From positions 1,426,001 through 1,490,000 of the forward strand of contig CBDEFX010000001.1 of the NCBI GenBank assembly GCA_965237635.1: a DNA stretch of 64,000 nucleotides, given 5' to 3'. Source of the stretch: CBDEFX01 sp965237635 (GTDB taxonomy: Bacteria > Chloroflexota > Dehalococcoidia > Lucifugimonadales > CAUZJF01). A program made the position numbers and the translations under genes. The notes beneath the pieces were generated by a model. The model did no database searches. It was not told the origin of the DNA and saw only the letters and a list, made by a program, of their open reading frames with translations. This document shows, piece after piece, positions 43,050 through 51,362 of this stretch; within the stretch, counting starts at the first letter, position 1; each line of letters starts with the position of its first letter.

Positions 43050-43949
43050 CTACCATCCTCGGACCGCCAGCTGCTCCTCCACCGGCATTGTCCTGACGTC
43101 TAGTCCGGGCATTGCACCCCCTAGCTTGCTGGACACCTCGGCGAGGATCTGAGGGTCCTTGAAGTGGGTGGTTGCCTTCACTATGGCCTGCGCCATTAAC
43201 TCGGGGCTTTCGGACTTGAATATCCCGGAGCCCACAAATACGCCGTCGACGCCCAGCTGCATCATGAGCGCGGCGTCCGCCGGTGAAGCGATTCCGCCCG
43301 CGGCAAAGTTGACGACCGGCAGCTTTCCGGTTTCGTGAATCTCCTTGACGAACTCGAACGGCGCGGCCAGGTCCTTGGCAGCGGCCATCAGCTCGTCGCT
43401 GCTCATTCCACGGATCCGGCGCATCTCACCCATGACTGCTCTGGCATGCCGCACCGCCTCAACTATGTTGCCGGTGCCGGCTTCTCCCTTCGTCCTAATC
43501 ATAGCGGCGCCCTCGCCGATTCGCCGGAGCGCCTCGCCCAGGTCCCGGCAACCGCAAACGAATGGGACCTTGAAGTCGGTCTTGTCGATATGATTGCTCT
43601 CGTCGGCCGGCGTGAGGACCTCGGACTCGTCGATGTAGTCCACACCCAGGGCCTCGAGTATCTGGGCCTCCACGAAGTGGCCGATTCGGGCCTTGGCCAT
43701 CACAGGTATGCTGACCTGCTCAATGATCTCAGTGATCTTGGCTGGGTCCGCCATGCGGGCAACGCCGCCGGCCTTACGGATGTCGGAGGGCACTCGCTCC
43801 AGGGCCATCACCGCCACCGCGCCGGCGTCCTCCGCGATCTTGGCCTGGTCAGCGGTCACCACGTCCATGATGACGCCGCCCTTGAGCATCTGGGCCAGCC
43901 CGGCCTTGACTCGCCAGGTACCTGTCTCAGGCGTGTTGTCTATAGACAT
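43050..43949 (-). CDS. pdxS: Pyridoxal 5'-phosphate synthase lyase subunit PdxS
   Basis: Condenses ribose 5-phosphate, glyceraldehyde 3-phosphate and ammonia to PLP. The 299-aa TIM-barrel protein is highly typical: [17 protein letters not shown], the catalytic Lys in [16 protein letters not shown], and [17 protein letters not shown] strong promoter (TTGCGG-N17-TATAAT) lies 33-61 nt before the ATG. Confidence 0.98.
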   Translation of the reverse strand: MSIDNTPETGTWRVKAGLAQMLKGGVIMDVVTADQAKIAEDAGAVAVMALERVPSDIRKAGGVARMADPAKITEIIEQVSIPVMAKARIGHFVEAQILEALGVDYIDESEVLTPADESNHIDKTDFKVPFVCGCRDLGEALRRIGEGAAMIRTKGEAGTGNIVEAVRHARAVMGEMRRIRGMSSDELMAAAKDLAAPFEFVKEIHETGKLPVVNFAAGGIASPADAALMMQLGVDGVFVGSGIFKSESPELMAQAIVKATTHFKDPQILAEVSSKLGGAMPGLDVRTMPVEEQLAVRGW

Positions 43950-43981
43950 TGCCTACCCTCCGTCCCTGGTATCCACCTGCA

Positions 43982-44010
43982 ATTATACCTTCGCAGCTAC
44001 GGGGCCGCAA
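43982..44010 (-). promoter_or_regulatory. Sigma-70 promoter for pdxST
   Basis: On the minus strand TTGCGG (44005-44010) and a perfect TATAAT (43982-43987) are 17 nt apart, placing transcription start near 43975. Confidence 0.7.
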
Positions 44011-44060
44011 TTCCGCCACGAGCGCGGGCGCTGTGAATCGCTGTGCCGATCCGGGAATCC

Positions 44061-45080
44061 CTAGAGCCCCTTGGACGCCAGGAACGCGGCCAGGTCGGCC
44101 GTGCGACAACTATACCCCCACTCGTTGTCGTACCAGCCCACCACCTTGACCAGGTTGCCGCCCATGGACAGGGTCGAGAGGCCGTCGATTATGCAGCTGT
44201 GGGGGTTGCGGATGAAGTCGCTGCTGACGAGCGGCTCGTCGGAGAACTCCAGTATCCCGGAGAGGCTGTTGTCGGCCGCGTGCCGGTAAGCCGAGTTGAT
44301 GTCATCGACCGAGACGTCCTTGTTGAGGTTCGCCACGAAGTCGGTTACCGACCCTGTCGGAGTAGGGACTCTGAACGCCATACCGTGGATCTTGCCGTTG
44401 AGCTGCGGTAACACCACCCCGACCGCCTTTGCGGCGCCCGTGGTCGTAGGCACGATATTCGTCGCGGCGGCGCGAGCGCGCCTGAGGTCGCCGCTGGGGT
44501 GGACCTTGTCGAGGATGTTCTGCTCCCCGGTATAGGAGTGTATGGTGGTCATGAGCCCGCGCTCGACCCCGAAGTTGTCGTCGAGCACCTTGACCAACGG
44601 AGCAGTGCAGTTGGTCGTACAGGACGCGTTCGACACGACGTTGTGCCGCTGCGGGTCGTAGGTGTCCTGATTGACGCCCATAACGAGGGTCGCATCCTCT
44701 CCTTTGGCCGGCGCCGATATGATCACCTTCTTGGCACCGCCTTCCAGGTGGGCCGCCGCCTTCGCCCCGTCGGTGTAGAGGCCGGTCGACTCGACGACGA
44801 CGCCAACACCAAGGTCGCCCCATGGCAGCTGCGATGGGTCCCGCTCAGCGAGGACCTTGATCGGCTTTCCGTCGATGACGATGCCGTCTTCCGCCGCCTT
44901 GACGGAGCCAGGATAGGGGCCGTAGTTTGAGTCGTATTTGAACAAGTGCGCGTTGGTCTTCGTGTCGGTCAGGTCGTTCACGGCCACGACATCCAACGCG
45001 TCTGGGTGCCGCTCTATCATCGCCCTGAGGACCAGTCTTCCGATACGTCCGAAGCCGTTGATGCCAACGCGTGTCGCCAT
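44061..45080 (-). CDS. gap: Glyceraldehyde-3-phosphate dehydrogenase
   Basis: NAD-dependent glycolytic enzyme, 339 aa. It has the Rossmann start [15 protein letters not shown], the catalytic Cys in SNASCTTNC and the C-terminal block [15 protein letters not shown]. Immediately upstream is a TATAAT (45130-45135 on the minus strand), so gap has its own promoter as well as being downstream of eno. Confidence 0.98.
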   Translation of the reverse strand: MATRVGINGFGRIGRLVLRAMIERHPDALDVVAVNDLTDTKTNAHLFKYDSNYGPYPGSVKAAEDGIVIDGKPIKVLAERDPSQLPWGDLGVGVVVESTGLYTDGAKAAAHLEGGAKKVIISAPAKGEDATLVMGVNQDTYDPQRHNVVSNASCTTNCTAPLVKVLDDNFGVERGLMTTIHSYTGEQNILDKVHPSGDLRRARAAATNIVPTTTGAAKAVGVVLPQLNGKIHGMAFRVPTPTGSVTDFVANLNKDVSVDDINSAYRHAADNSLSGILEFSDEPLVSSDFIRNPHSCIIDGLSTLSMGGNLVKVVGWYDNEWGYSCRTADLAAFLASKGL

Positions 45081-45181
45081 AGCGTCTACCCCCTTGGCTG
45101 ACTGAAATGTACTGACTCGCTACGCTCTCATTATAGCGCCAAACTTTTCGGCGAGAGCGGCAGCGAATGTCGCAGGTCTGC

Positions 45182-46477
45182 CTAACGGCGGGATAAGAAC
45201 GAGTCGTACACCCGCCTGCCGGCAAACACAGCTTCGTTCCCCAACTCCTCCTCGATGCGCAGGAGCCGATTGTACTTGGCCGTCCTCTCGCCACGGGCGG
45301 GAGCGCCCGCTTTGATCTGGCCCGCCGCGGTCCCGACCGCAAGGTCTGCAACAGTGGTGTCCTCGGTCTCGCCCGACCGGTGGCTGATGACGATGCCCCA
45401 GTCCGCCTTCTTCGCGACATCTATCGCCTCCATCGTCTCGGTGACCGTGCCGATCTGGTTCAGTTTGACGAGCACTGCGTTGCTGGACCTCTGCTCGATG
45501 CCCTGTCTTATGAGGTCGGGATTCGTAGTGTATAGGTCATCACCTACAAGCTGAACATTGCTCCCCAGCCGCTGTGTCAGCGCGTTCCAGCCACCCCAGT
45601 CGTCCTCCGCCAAGCCGTCCTCGATGCTGATAATCGGGTACTCGGACGACCAACTCTCGTAAAGCTCTATTATCTGCTCGCGCGAAAGGACGGCGTTCTC
45701 CTTCGTCAGCGAATAAGCGCCGTCCGAAGTCACGAACTCGCTGGCGGCCGGGTCCAGAGCCACGAAACACTGCTCTCCGGGTTTGTAACCCGCGGCCCCG
45801 ATCGCCTCGACCACAAGCTCCAGGGCCTCGCGGTTGGAGGCGCCACTAGGAGCGAAGCCCCCCTCGTCACCAACGTTCGTCCCCAGGCCTCTGTCGCGCA
45901 GGAGACGGTGCAAAGCGTGGTACACCTCGGATCCCGCCTGGACGGCCCGCCGGAAGGTGTTGAAGCCCGCCGGCACGACCATGAACTCCTGAATGTCGGT
46001 CGAGTCCTCGGCGTGTTTGCCGCCGTTAAGGATGTTGAACATCGGCACGGGGAGAGTGAAAGGGTCTCTGCCCTTCAAGTGAGAGTAGAGTGGCACGCCG
46101 TTGCTCGTTGCCGCGGCGTGAGCTACTGCCACAGACACCCCCAGAATGGTGTTGGCGCCGAGCCGTGACTTGTCCGGGGAGCCATCCAGCTCGATGAGCA
46201 GGCTATCGAGCGCGGCCTGCTCGAAGACCGGACGCCCGGCTATCGCCGGGGCGATCTCTTGCTCGACGTTCTCTATGGCGCGGATCACACCGCGTCCACC
46301 AAAGCGCGACGAGTCGCTGTCGCGCAGCTCGACCGCCTCATGGGTGCCCGTACTCGCGCCCGACGGCACCGAGGTGCGTCCCATGGCCCCGTCGGACAGG
46401 GCCACGTCGACCTCGATGGTCGGGTTGCCTCGAGAGTCCAGCACTTCGCGCGCCGAGAGGCTGGAGATGGTGATCAA
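45182..46477 (-). CDS. eno: Enolase
   Basis: Converts 2-phosphoglycerate to phosphoenolpyruvate. The 431-aa protein has ARESLDSRGNPT-like start (REVLDSRGNPTIEVD), the metal site with ISIEDGLAEDDW, VQLVGDDLYTTN, the catalytic Lys in VLVKLNQIGT, and SHRSGETEDTTVADLAV. It starts 12 bp after the LOG-like gene and precedes gap, forming a lower-glycolysis cluster. Confidence 0.98.
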   Translation of the reverse strand: MITISSLSAREVLDSRGNPTIEVDVALSDGAMGRTSVPSGASTGTHEAVELRDSDSSRFGGRGVIRAIENVEQEIAPAIAGRPVFEQAALDSLLIELDGSPDKSRLGANTILGVSVAVAHAAATSNGVPLYSHLKGRDPFTLPVPMFNILNGGKHAEDSTDIQEFMVVPAGFNTFRRAVQAGSEVYHALHRLLRDRGLGTNVGDEGGFAPSGASNREALELVVEAIGAAGYKPGEQCFVALDPAASEFVTSDGAYSLTKENAVLSREQIIELYESWSSEYPIISIEDGLAEDDWGGWNALTQRLGSNVQLVGDDLYTTNPDLIRQGIEQRSSNAVLVKLNQIGTVTETMEAIDVAKKADWGIVISHRSGETEDTTVADLAVGTAAGQIKAGAPARGERTAKYNRLLRIEEELGNEAVFAGRRVYDSFLSRR

Positions 46478-46489
46478 CAGAGGGCCTCG

Positions 46490-46984
46490 CTAGGCGGTCG
46501 TCGCTAAGGAAGCCGGCCGCTGGCGGGCCGCCTCTAGGGCTTTGTCGACTGCGTCTTGAGGGTTGTCGGCGAGCACGATGGAGCGGTCCGCGGTACCGTC
46601 GCGAACCAGCTCCCAGGTCTTGAGACCAATCACTGGAATGTTATACGACAGGGCGTGGCCTATCTCCGAGAGAGTCCCGAATGCCCCACCTACGGCGATG
46701 ACAGCCCTCCCTGTCTTTACAACGATCACGTTTCGGGCGTAGGAGAGTCCGGTACAGATGGGTATGTCGACCCACTCGTTTGCCGAACTTGGATCGCTTC
46801 CCGGCAGGATTCCGATAGTTGTGCCGCCAGCCGACTTAGCTCCTCTGCACGAAGCCTCCATTACTCCTCCGAGGCCGCCGCAAACGAGCGTGATGCCACG
46901 CGCCGCGAGCTCAGCGCCAACCTGTTCTGCCAGGCTTGCAATATCGGGCGGGGAGTCGCCGGCGCCGATGACCGCTATGATCAA
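46490..46984 (-). CDS. LOG-like / TIGR00725 family protein
   Basis: The 164-aa Rossmann-like protein has VIGAGDSPPDIASLAEQVG, then the phosphate-binding LVCGGLGGVMEASCRGA and GGAFGTLSEIGHALSY. These match the cytokinin-activating LOG/lysine-decarboxylase-like fold, where the motif PGGxGTxxE is replaced by the TIGR00725 version. Possible role: nucleotide-monophosphate phosphoribohydrolase. It heads the eno-gap operon. Confidence 0.85.
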   Translation of the reverse strand: MIIAVIGAGDSPPDIASLAEQVGAELAARGITLVCGGLGGVMEASCRGAKSAGGTTIGILPGSDPSSANEWVDIPICTGLSYARNVIVVKTGRAVIAVGGAFGTLSEIGHALSYNIPVIGLKTWELVRDGTADRSIVLADNPQDAVDKALEAARQRPASLATTA

Positions 46985-47260
46985 GTTCAGCTCCTACGAG
47001 GCTTCATACAGGCGTTCTGGATTATATCACCGGCGGTCTTGGCGACCAAACGTCGTGCCAAAGCTGCCAGGACCGTTTCACGTTCAATATCTCGCTCTGC
47101 TGACCTGTGGTTCGACAGGTCCGAGTAGGACTCGCGACTCCTGTCGGAGCTCACCACGAACGGAAATTCACACCACCCGCCTATCCCGAGTAGTCCCGAT
47201 TCCGAATCGGGACGTATCGAGGGAGTCTGTCGTAGTGCATACGGCAGCCGCCAACATTAC
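46985..47260. repeat. Intergenic region with nested R2 and R3 repeats
   Basis: The R2 repeat TGTGGTTCGACAG/GCTCACCACGAACGG (47106-47163) is interrupted at 47119-47148 by a 30-bp palindrome. R3 copy 2 (reverse) is at 47183-47224, with the hairpin CCCGATtccgAATCGGG. No gene was recognised. Confidence 0.65.
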
Positions 47261-47301
47261 AAAAAAGAGGCAGGCGCAGCACCCGGCTACGTCTGCCTCT
47301 T
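47260..47301 (-). terminator. Rho-independent terminator after alcohol dehydrogenase gene
   Basis: On the minus strand AAGAGGCAG pairs with CTGCCTCTT, and a TTTTTT run directly follows the stem. It lies about 100 nt after the stop of the gene ending at 47399. Confidence 0.75.
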
Positions 47302-47398
47302 GATACTCTACGACCGTTGGCCCCGCACTCCCGGTGTTCACGACCGGAGGGCAAGGCCCCAGATCTGGGGCCTATCGGTCCAGATGGTCCGTCGGCCG

Positions 47399-48493
47399 CT
47401 AGCGGCCGAATACGATTACTCCGCGCCCGTCCTCTCCACTGGCCAGGGCATCGAAGCCTTCGTTGATTTGCTCCAGGGCGTAGGTCCGGGTGATCAGACT
47501 CTCGACGTCGATTTTCCCCTTGAGGTAAAAGTCCACGAGCTTGCCGAAGGTCTCGTGCGTGCTTGCCGAGCCGTAGTAGCTGGCTACCAGCGATTTCTGG
47601 CTGCGGAGCATATCGACCATATCGATCGGCGCCGTCTCCCCGACGGCCCCGAGCCCGATCATTATGGCCGTGCCCGCCGTCCGGACCGCCTTGACCGCCG
47701 ACGAGGTGGTCCCCGCGCTACCGAAGCTGTCAACGGCGACGTCCACTCCGCCGCTCGTGATCTCCTTTATCGCCTCAACAGGGTCGACCGCTCGGGCGTT
47801 GACGACGTCGGTCGCCCCAAACTTGTAGCTGAACTCCAGCTTATGGTCGTAGATGTCGACGGCGATGATACGGCTGGCGTTCATCAGGCGGGCGCCCTGG
47901 ATGACGCTCAGGCCGACGCCGCCGCAGCCAAATACGGCGATGGTCATGCCAGGCTTAGTGACGGGATTATTGATCACGGCGCCGACACCGGTCGTGACGC
48001 AGCAGCCGATAAGCGCACCCACTGCCATCGGCACTTCGTCCGGGACCGGATAGCAGGCTTGCTGCGGGATGACGATCGACTCGCTGAACACGCCCAGCTT
48101 GTGCATCTGGTGGATGCCCGTGTTGCCGTCGTGCAGCCTTAGCGTGCCGTCGAACTGTCTGGTATTCGCCTCATTGTGCGTCTCGCACAGCTGGGGATTG
48201 CCGGTACGACACGTGCGGCAGTAGCCGCAGCTAGAGATGAACGAAAGGATGCACCGGTCACCGCGCTTGACCCGAGTAACGCCTTCCCCGACCTCAACTA
48301 CGGTACCCGCGCCTTCGTGGCCCGGCACGAGAGGAAGAGTCCAGTCGGCGGTCCCGATCAAAATGTGGTGGTCGCTGGCACAAAGGCCCGCCGCCCCCAT
48401 CTCGACCCTCACCTCGCCGGCCCTGGGCGGGTCCTGCTGGAGCTCCTTTACCTGGAGCGGCTGGTGCGCTTCGTAGAGTACGGCTGCCTTCAA
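47399..48493 (-). CDS. Zinc-dependent alcohol dehydrogenase (MDR family)
   Basis: The protein of about 364 aa has the catalytic zinc Cys in GLCASDHH, VPGHEGAGTVVEVGEGV, the structural zinc tetracysteine region CGYCRTCRTGNPQLC and the nucleotide-binding GCGGVGLSVIQGA. I chose TTG 48493 (LKAAVLYEAHQP) because GGAGG precedes it and the domain begins there; the longer frame reaches 48547. It resembles class III/NDMA-dependent alcohol dehydrogenases, but the substrate is not fixed. A strong terminator follows. Confidence 0.9.
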   Translation of the reverse strand: MKAAVLYEAHQPLQVKELQQDPPRAGEVRVEMGAAGLCASDHHILIGTADWTLPLVPGHEGAGTVVEVGEGVTRVKRGDRCILSFISSCGYCRTCRTGNPQLCETHNEANTRQFDGTLRLHDGNTGIHQMHKLGVFSESIVIPQQACYPVPDEVPMAVGALIGCCVTTGVGAVINNPVTKPGMTIAVFGCGGVGLSVIQGARLMNASRIIAVDIYDHKLEFSYKFGATDVVNARAVDPVEAIKEITSGGVDVAVDSFGSAGTTSSAVKAVRTAGTAIMIGLGAVGETAPIDMVDMLRSQKSLVASYYGSASTHETFGKLVDFYLKGKIDVESLITRTYALEQINEGFDALASGEDGRGVIVFGR

Positions 48494-48569
48494 GTGTTGC
48501 CTCCGCGACGTGTGGGACCTGAGACGACCGCAATTATATACCTGCACTCGCGGGCGGGCTCAGGTTCTC

Positions 48570-49529
48570 TCATTCAAGTGTCAACTTCAGCTGGCGCGGC
48601 TTCTTGTCCTCATCAGTGGGACCATCTTCCGACGCCGACAGTCCATGGGCCAGCTTGATGTCGGCTATTCGGCGATCGAGCTCCGACTGGACCGACTTTG
48701 GAGCATACGAACCAGGGTAGAGGCGTTGGAAATCGGCCTCTAGTCCAGGATACTCTTTCTGGATGAAGCTGAGAAAGTGCTCTTTGGTGCCTGGCTTCAG
48801 ATATAGGGTGTCCGCCCACAGAAACCGGGGGCTGTGCTCGGCCGCAGAGCGCACTACCTCTTCCAGGTTTGCAGGGTCGTCGGTAATCCCAGGCACGACG
48901 GGCGCCAGAGCGACGCCGGCTTTGACGCCAGCCTGGACCAGACGGCCCATCGCGCGCAGCCTCTGATGGGGAGGTGGTGTTCCCGGCTCCAGCTTCCGCA
49001 CCAGTTGTAGGTCCATCGTGGTGATGCTGAAGCAGACCGTACACTCCGCACGCCGGGCCAGCTCCTGCAAGACGTCCACGTCCCGGATGATCATGCTCCC
49101 CTTGGTGATCAGAGTAATGGGGCTGCGCCAGTCGACGAACGCCTCAAGACAGCGCCGCGTGACCCGATACTTGCCCTCGATCGGCTGATAGGGATCGGTC
49201 GCGGTGCCGACCGTCACGACCTCGCGCCTCCATGAGCGGCGGGAGAGCTCTTGCGCCAAGACCTCGTGCGCGTTGGTCTTGACGAAGATAACGTTTGTAA
49301 AGTCGTTGCTCGTGTCCAGGTCGTAGTAGGAGTGGAACCGGCGTGCGAAGCAGTAGTGGCAGCCGTGGACGCAACCCCGATACGGGTTCAGCGACCAACG
49401 GAAACCCATGCCCTTGGCCCGGTTGAGGGCAGTGCGGCATTCGACCTCTTCGTATCGCACCCGGCTGGACATGGGAGCTACCTCTAGTAGTGGAATGATA
49501 CGGTAGCCCAGAACATCTGTTCTTGTCAA
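48570..49529 (-). CDS. Radical SAM protein, SPL/Rv2578c-like family
   Basis: The protein has the radical SAM cysteine cluster in YRGCVHGCHYCFARRFHS (CxxxCxxC), followed by VGTATDPYQPIEGKY and the strand-rich FSITTMDLQLVRKLEPG. These are typical of the spore-photoproduct-lyase-like Rv2578c family, whose substrate is unknown. The start may be Met at about 49472 (SSRVRYEEVECRTALN), since the preceding 19 residues look non-conserved. The C-terminus is charged and non-conserved. It is the last gene before the tRNA region. Confidence 0.88.
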   Translation of the reverse strand: MTRTDVLGYRIIPLLEVAPMSSRVRYEEVECRTALNRAKGMGFRWSLNPYRGCVHGCHYCFARRFHSYYDLDTSNDFTNVIFVKTNAHEVLAQELSRRSWRREVVTVGTATDPYQPIEGKYRVTRRCLEAFVDWRSPITLITKGSMIIRDVDVLQELARRAECTVCFSITTMDLQLVRKLEPGTPPPHQRLRAMGRLVQAGVKAGVALAPVVPGITDDPANLEEVVRSAAEHSPRFLWADTLYLKPGTKEHFLSFIQKEYPGLEADFQRLYPGSYAPKSVQSELDRRIADIKLAHGLSASEDGPTDEDKKPRQLKLTLE

Positions 49530-49749
49530 TAGCAGGACCCTCTAATTGTCATTGCCCTCCGACGCTTGGGACGTGGTTCGACCCTTCGACTCCGCTCAGG
49601 ACAGGCAAGCTCTCAAGTAAACTGCTCGGCAGAGGGGCATCGTTACAGGGGTCAGAGGGGTCCCCTCATCCTAGCCTTCTCCCTCCAGGGAGAAGGGATA
49701 AGAACCCGCGCCTAGGACATCAGGTGGGGCCGGCGGTATAATGGGGCGC
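49530..49749. other. Intergenic region with R1/R2-type repeats and a -10 element
   Basis: Contains an R2-like CCCTTCGACTCCGCTCAGGA (about 49577) and a reversed R1-type hairpin (49662-49698, CTTCTCCCtccaGGGAGAAG). A perfect TATAAT at 49737-49742 could drive the tRNA segment. Confidence 0.55.
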
Positions 49750-49803
49750 GATGAAGTGTCGGAACTGGTATACGAGCCCCGACTAGTCGGGTTGCCGAAA
49801 GCC
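49750..49803 (+). pseudogene. tRNA-Leu-like remnant lacking the T-arm
   Basis: The sequence GAAGTGTCGGAACTGGTA and following D-arm and variable-arm segments match the 5' part of the neighbouring tRNA-Leu (about 24 of 27 in the first stretch). The central arm is the palindrome CCCGACTAGTCGGG, and the copy ends before any TTCGA T-arm. The triplet CTA sits where the anticodon would be, but the loop is not 7 nt. It is a partial duplication, not a working tRNA by inspection. Confidence 0.6.
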
Positions 49804-49805
49804 GT

Positions 49806-49887
49806 GGGGAAGTGTCGGAATTGGTAGACGAGCGGGATTTAGGATCCCGTGCCGCAAGGCGTCCGGGTTCGAGTCCCGGCTTCCCCA
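49806..49887 (+). tRNA. tRNA-Leu (anticodon TAG)
   Basis: The acceptor GGGGAAG pairs with CTTCCCC, the D-arm is GTCGGAATTGGTAGACGA, the anticodon arm CGGGAtttaggaTCCCG carries TAG at 49840-49842, the long variable arm is GTGCCGCAAGGCGTC, and the T-arm is CCGGGTTCGAGTCCCGG. It reads CUA and other CUN leucine codons. Confidence 0.97.
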
Positions 49888-49979
49888 CTTGGACAACCTC
49901 TGGACAAGATGAGCAGCCGTTAGCGCGGGGGGAACGCGAGCGAGCGATCCCTTCCACCCACCAAAACAAGGAGCGGATA

Positions 49980-50351
49980 ATGGAATTGGGCGCGTTCTCA
50001 GTCAGTTTGGCAGTTTCGGACCTGGAGGCCTCGAGGTCTTTCTATGAGAAGTTGGGCTTCACGGTCTTCGGCGGAGATGCTTCCCAGAAGTGGCTGATCC
50101 TGAAGAACGGAAACATTGCGATTGGGCTCTTTGAAGGAATGTTCGAAAGGAACATGCTGACCTTCAACCCCGGTTGGGACGGCGAGGCCCAAGAGCTTGA
50201 CACCTATACGGACGTGCGCGACCTACAGCGCCAGCTCAAGACCCAGGGTGTCGAGTTTCAGACCGAGGCGGACGAAGGGACAACGGGACCGGCCAGTTTT
50301 CTCGTGGCGGACCCCGACGGAAACCCGATCCTCGTCGACCAACACATCTAA
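49980..50351 (+). CDS. VOC/glyoxalase-family protein
   Basis: The 123-aa single-domain VOC protein has [21 protein letters not shown] and ends [17 protein letters not shown], with two beta-alpha-beta-beta-beta modules. The start is ATG 49980 after AAGGAG. The longer open frame upstream runs through the tRNA and is not coding. Metal ligands are not fully conserved, so it may be a binding protein or an enzyme such as a fosfomycin-resistance-type or bleomycin-binding protein. Confidence 0.85.
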   Translation: MELGAFSVSLAVSDLEASRSFYEKLGFTVFGGDASQKWLILKNGNIAIGLFEGMFERNMLTFNPGWDGEAQELDTYTDVRDLQRQLKTQGVEFQTEADEGTTGPASFLVADPDGNPILVDQHI

Positions 50352-50398
50352 CCATTCAACGGGTCGACCCCACCATTCCAACGGCCGACCTGTCTCCC

Positions 50399-50848
50399 CT
50401 ACTCCTCCGTCAGCGAGGCCTCGACGCTTAGCGCCACGTTGCCCTTGAGTGCGCCGGATATCGGGCAGCCGTCCTTAGCGGCCTCTGCCGCCTTCTGAAA
50501 GGCGGCCTCGTCGACGCCATGCACGTGCCCGCGGACCGTCAGGGTGCTGGAGGCGACCTTCCAGCCGGCCTCGACCTGCTGGAATGTCACGGCCGCACTG
50601 ACCTGGAGCTCCTCGGGCGGCGTGCCCGCCTTGGTCAGGCCGTTGGACAGCGCCATGCAAAAGCAGGCGGCGTGTGCGGCGGCGACCAGCTCCTCCGGGC
50701 TCGTCTTGCCACCCGAGTCTTCGGTCCTAGACGCCCAGCTCACGGGAAGATCGGTAAACAACCCGCTGCTGACAGCGCTCACTACCCCACTCCCCGACAT
50801 CAGGTCTCCCTCCCACGTGGCCTCGGCTCTACGTACTGCTTCTGCCAT
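50399..50848 (-). CDS. OsmC-family peroxiredoxin-like protein
   Basis: The 149-aa protein has the OsmC fold: an N-terminal MAEAVRRAEATWEGDLMSGSG, the redox Cys pair region SPEELVAAAHAACFCMALSN and a second Cys in AAKDGCPISGALKGN. It reduces organic hydroperoxides in known relatives. Start: ATG 50846-50848 with AAGGAGA upstream; the longer frame to 50902 is not supported. It faces the VOC gene at 49980-50351 convergently. Confidence 0.9.
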   Translation of the reverse strand: MAEAVRRAEATWEGDLMSGSGVVSAVSSGLFTDLPVSWASRTEDSGGKTSPEELVAAAHAACFCMALSNGLTKAGTPPEELQVSAAVTFQQVEAGWKVASSTLTVRGHVHGVDEAAFQKAAEAAKDGCPISGALKGNVALSVEASLTEE

Positions 50849-50879
50849 TGTCGTTCTCCTTTCTACGAAACGGGCTCGG

Positions 50880-51266
50880 CTAAAGGTCCTGCATGATCTC
50901 AATTAGGGTGCCGTCCGGGTCTCGGAGGTGTGCGTTCCTGATTCCCCATCGGTCTGACGGCTCTGTCAAGAACGACACCCCCATGCTTTTTAGTCGTTGG
51001 TACTCCTTATCAACGTCCTCGACCTGCAGCACTACGGCCACGCGGTCCTGGCCTTCAGTGGACGATGGTCTGTCGTCGCCGCCAATTGAATCGGCCATCT
51101 CCTGGCGACCGAAAAGAGCGATATCGGAGTCTCCGGCCTTGAAGGAAGAATACCCAGAATTCTCGTCGCCCCAGCTGACGGGTAGGCCCAAGACACGATT
51201 GTAGAACTTGAAGCAGGACTTGACGTCCGATACCAGAAGTCTCACCTGGGAAAGCTGGTACGTCAT
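50880..51266 (-). CDS. VOC/glyoxalase-family protein
   Basis: The 128-aa VOC protein reads QVRLLVSDVKSCFKFYNRVLGLPVSWG and ends HLRDPDGTLIEIMQDL, with a metal-site Glu in that last strand. It lies 31 bp upstream of the OsmC gene on the same strand, and the two may be co-transcribed for stress detoxification. The substrate is unknown. Confidence 0.85.
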   Translation of the reverse strand: MTYQLSQVRLLVSDVKSCFKFYNRVLGLPVSWGDENSGYSSFKAGDSDIALFGRQEMADSIGGDDRPSSTEGQDRVAVVLQVEDVDKEYQRLKSMGVSFLTEPSDRWGIRNAHLRDPDGTLIEIMQDL

Positions 51267-51362
51267 TGGTCCACCCTTTTTGCGGTTCCGATGTACTTGG
51301 TCTTGCTGTACGACGCGTCACTGAGGTATACGCGACCTCAGATCGGTGTAGGGCGCAAGGCC

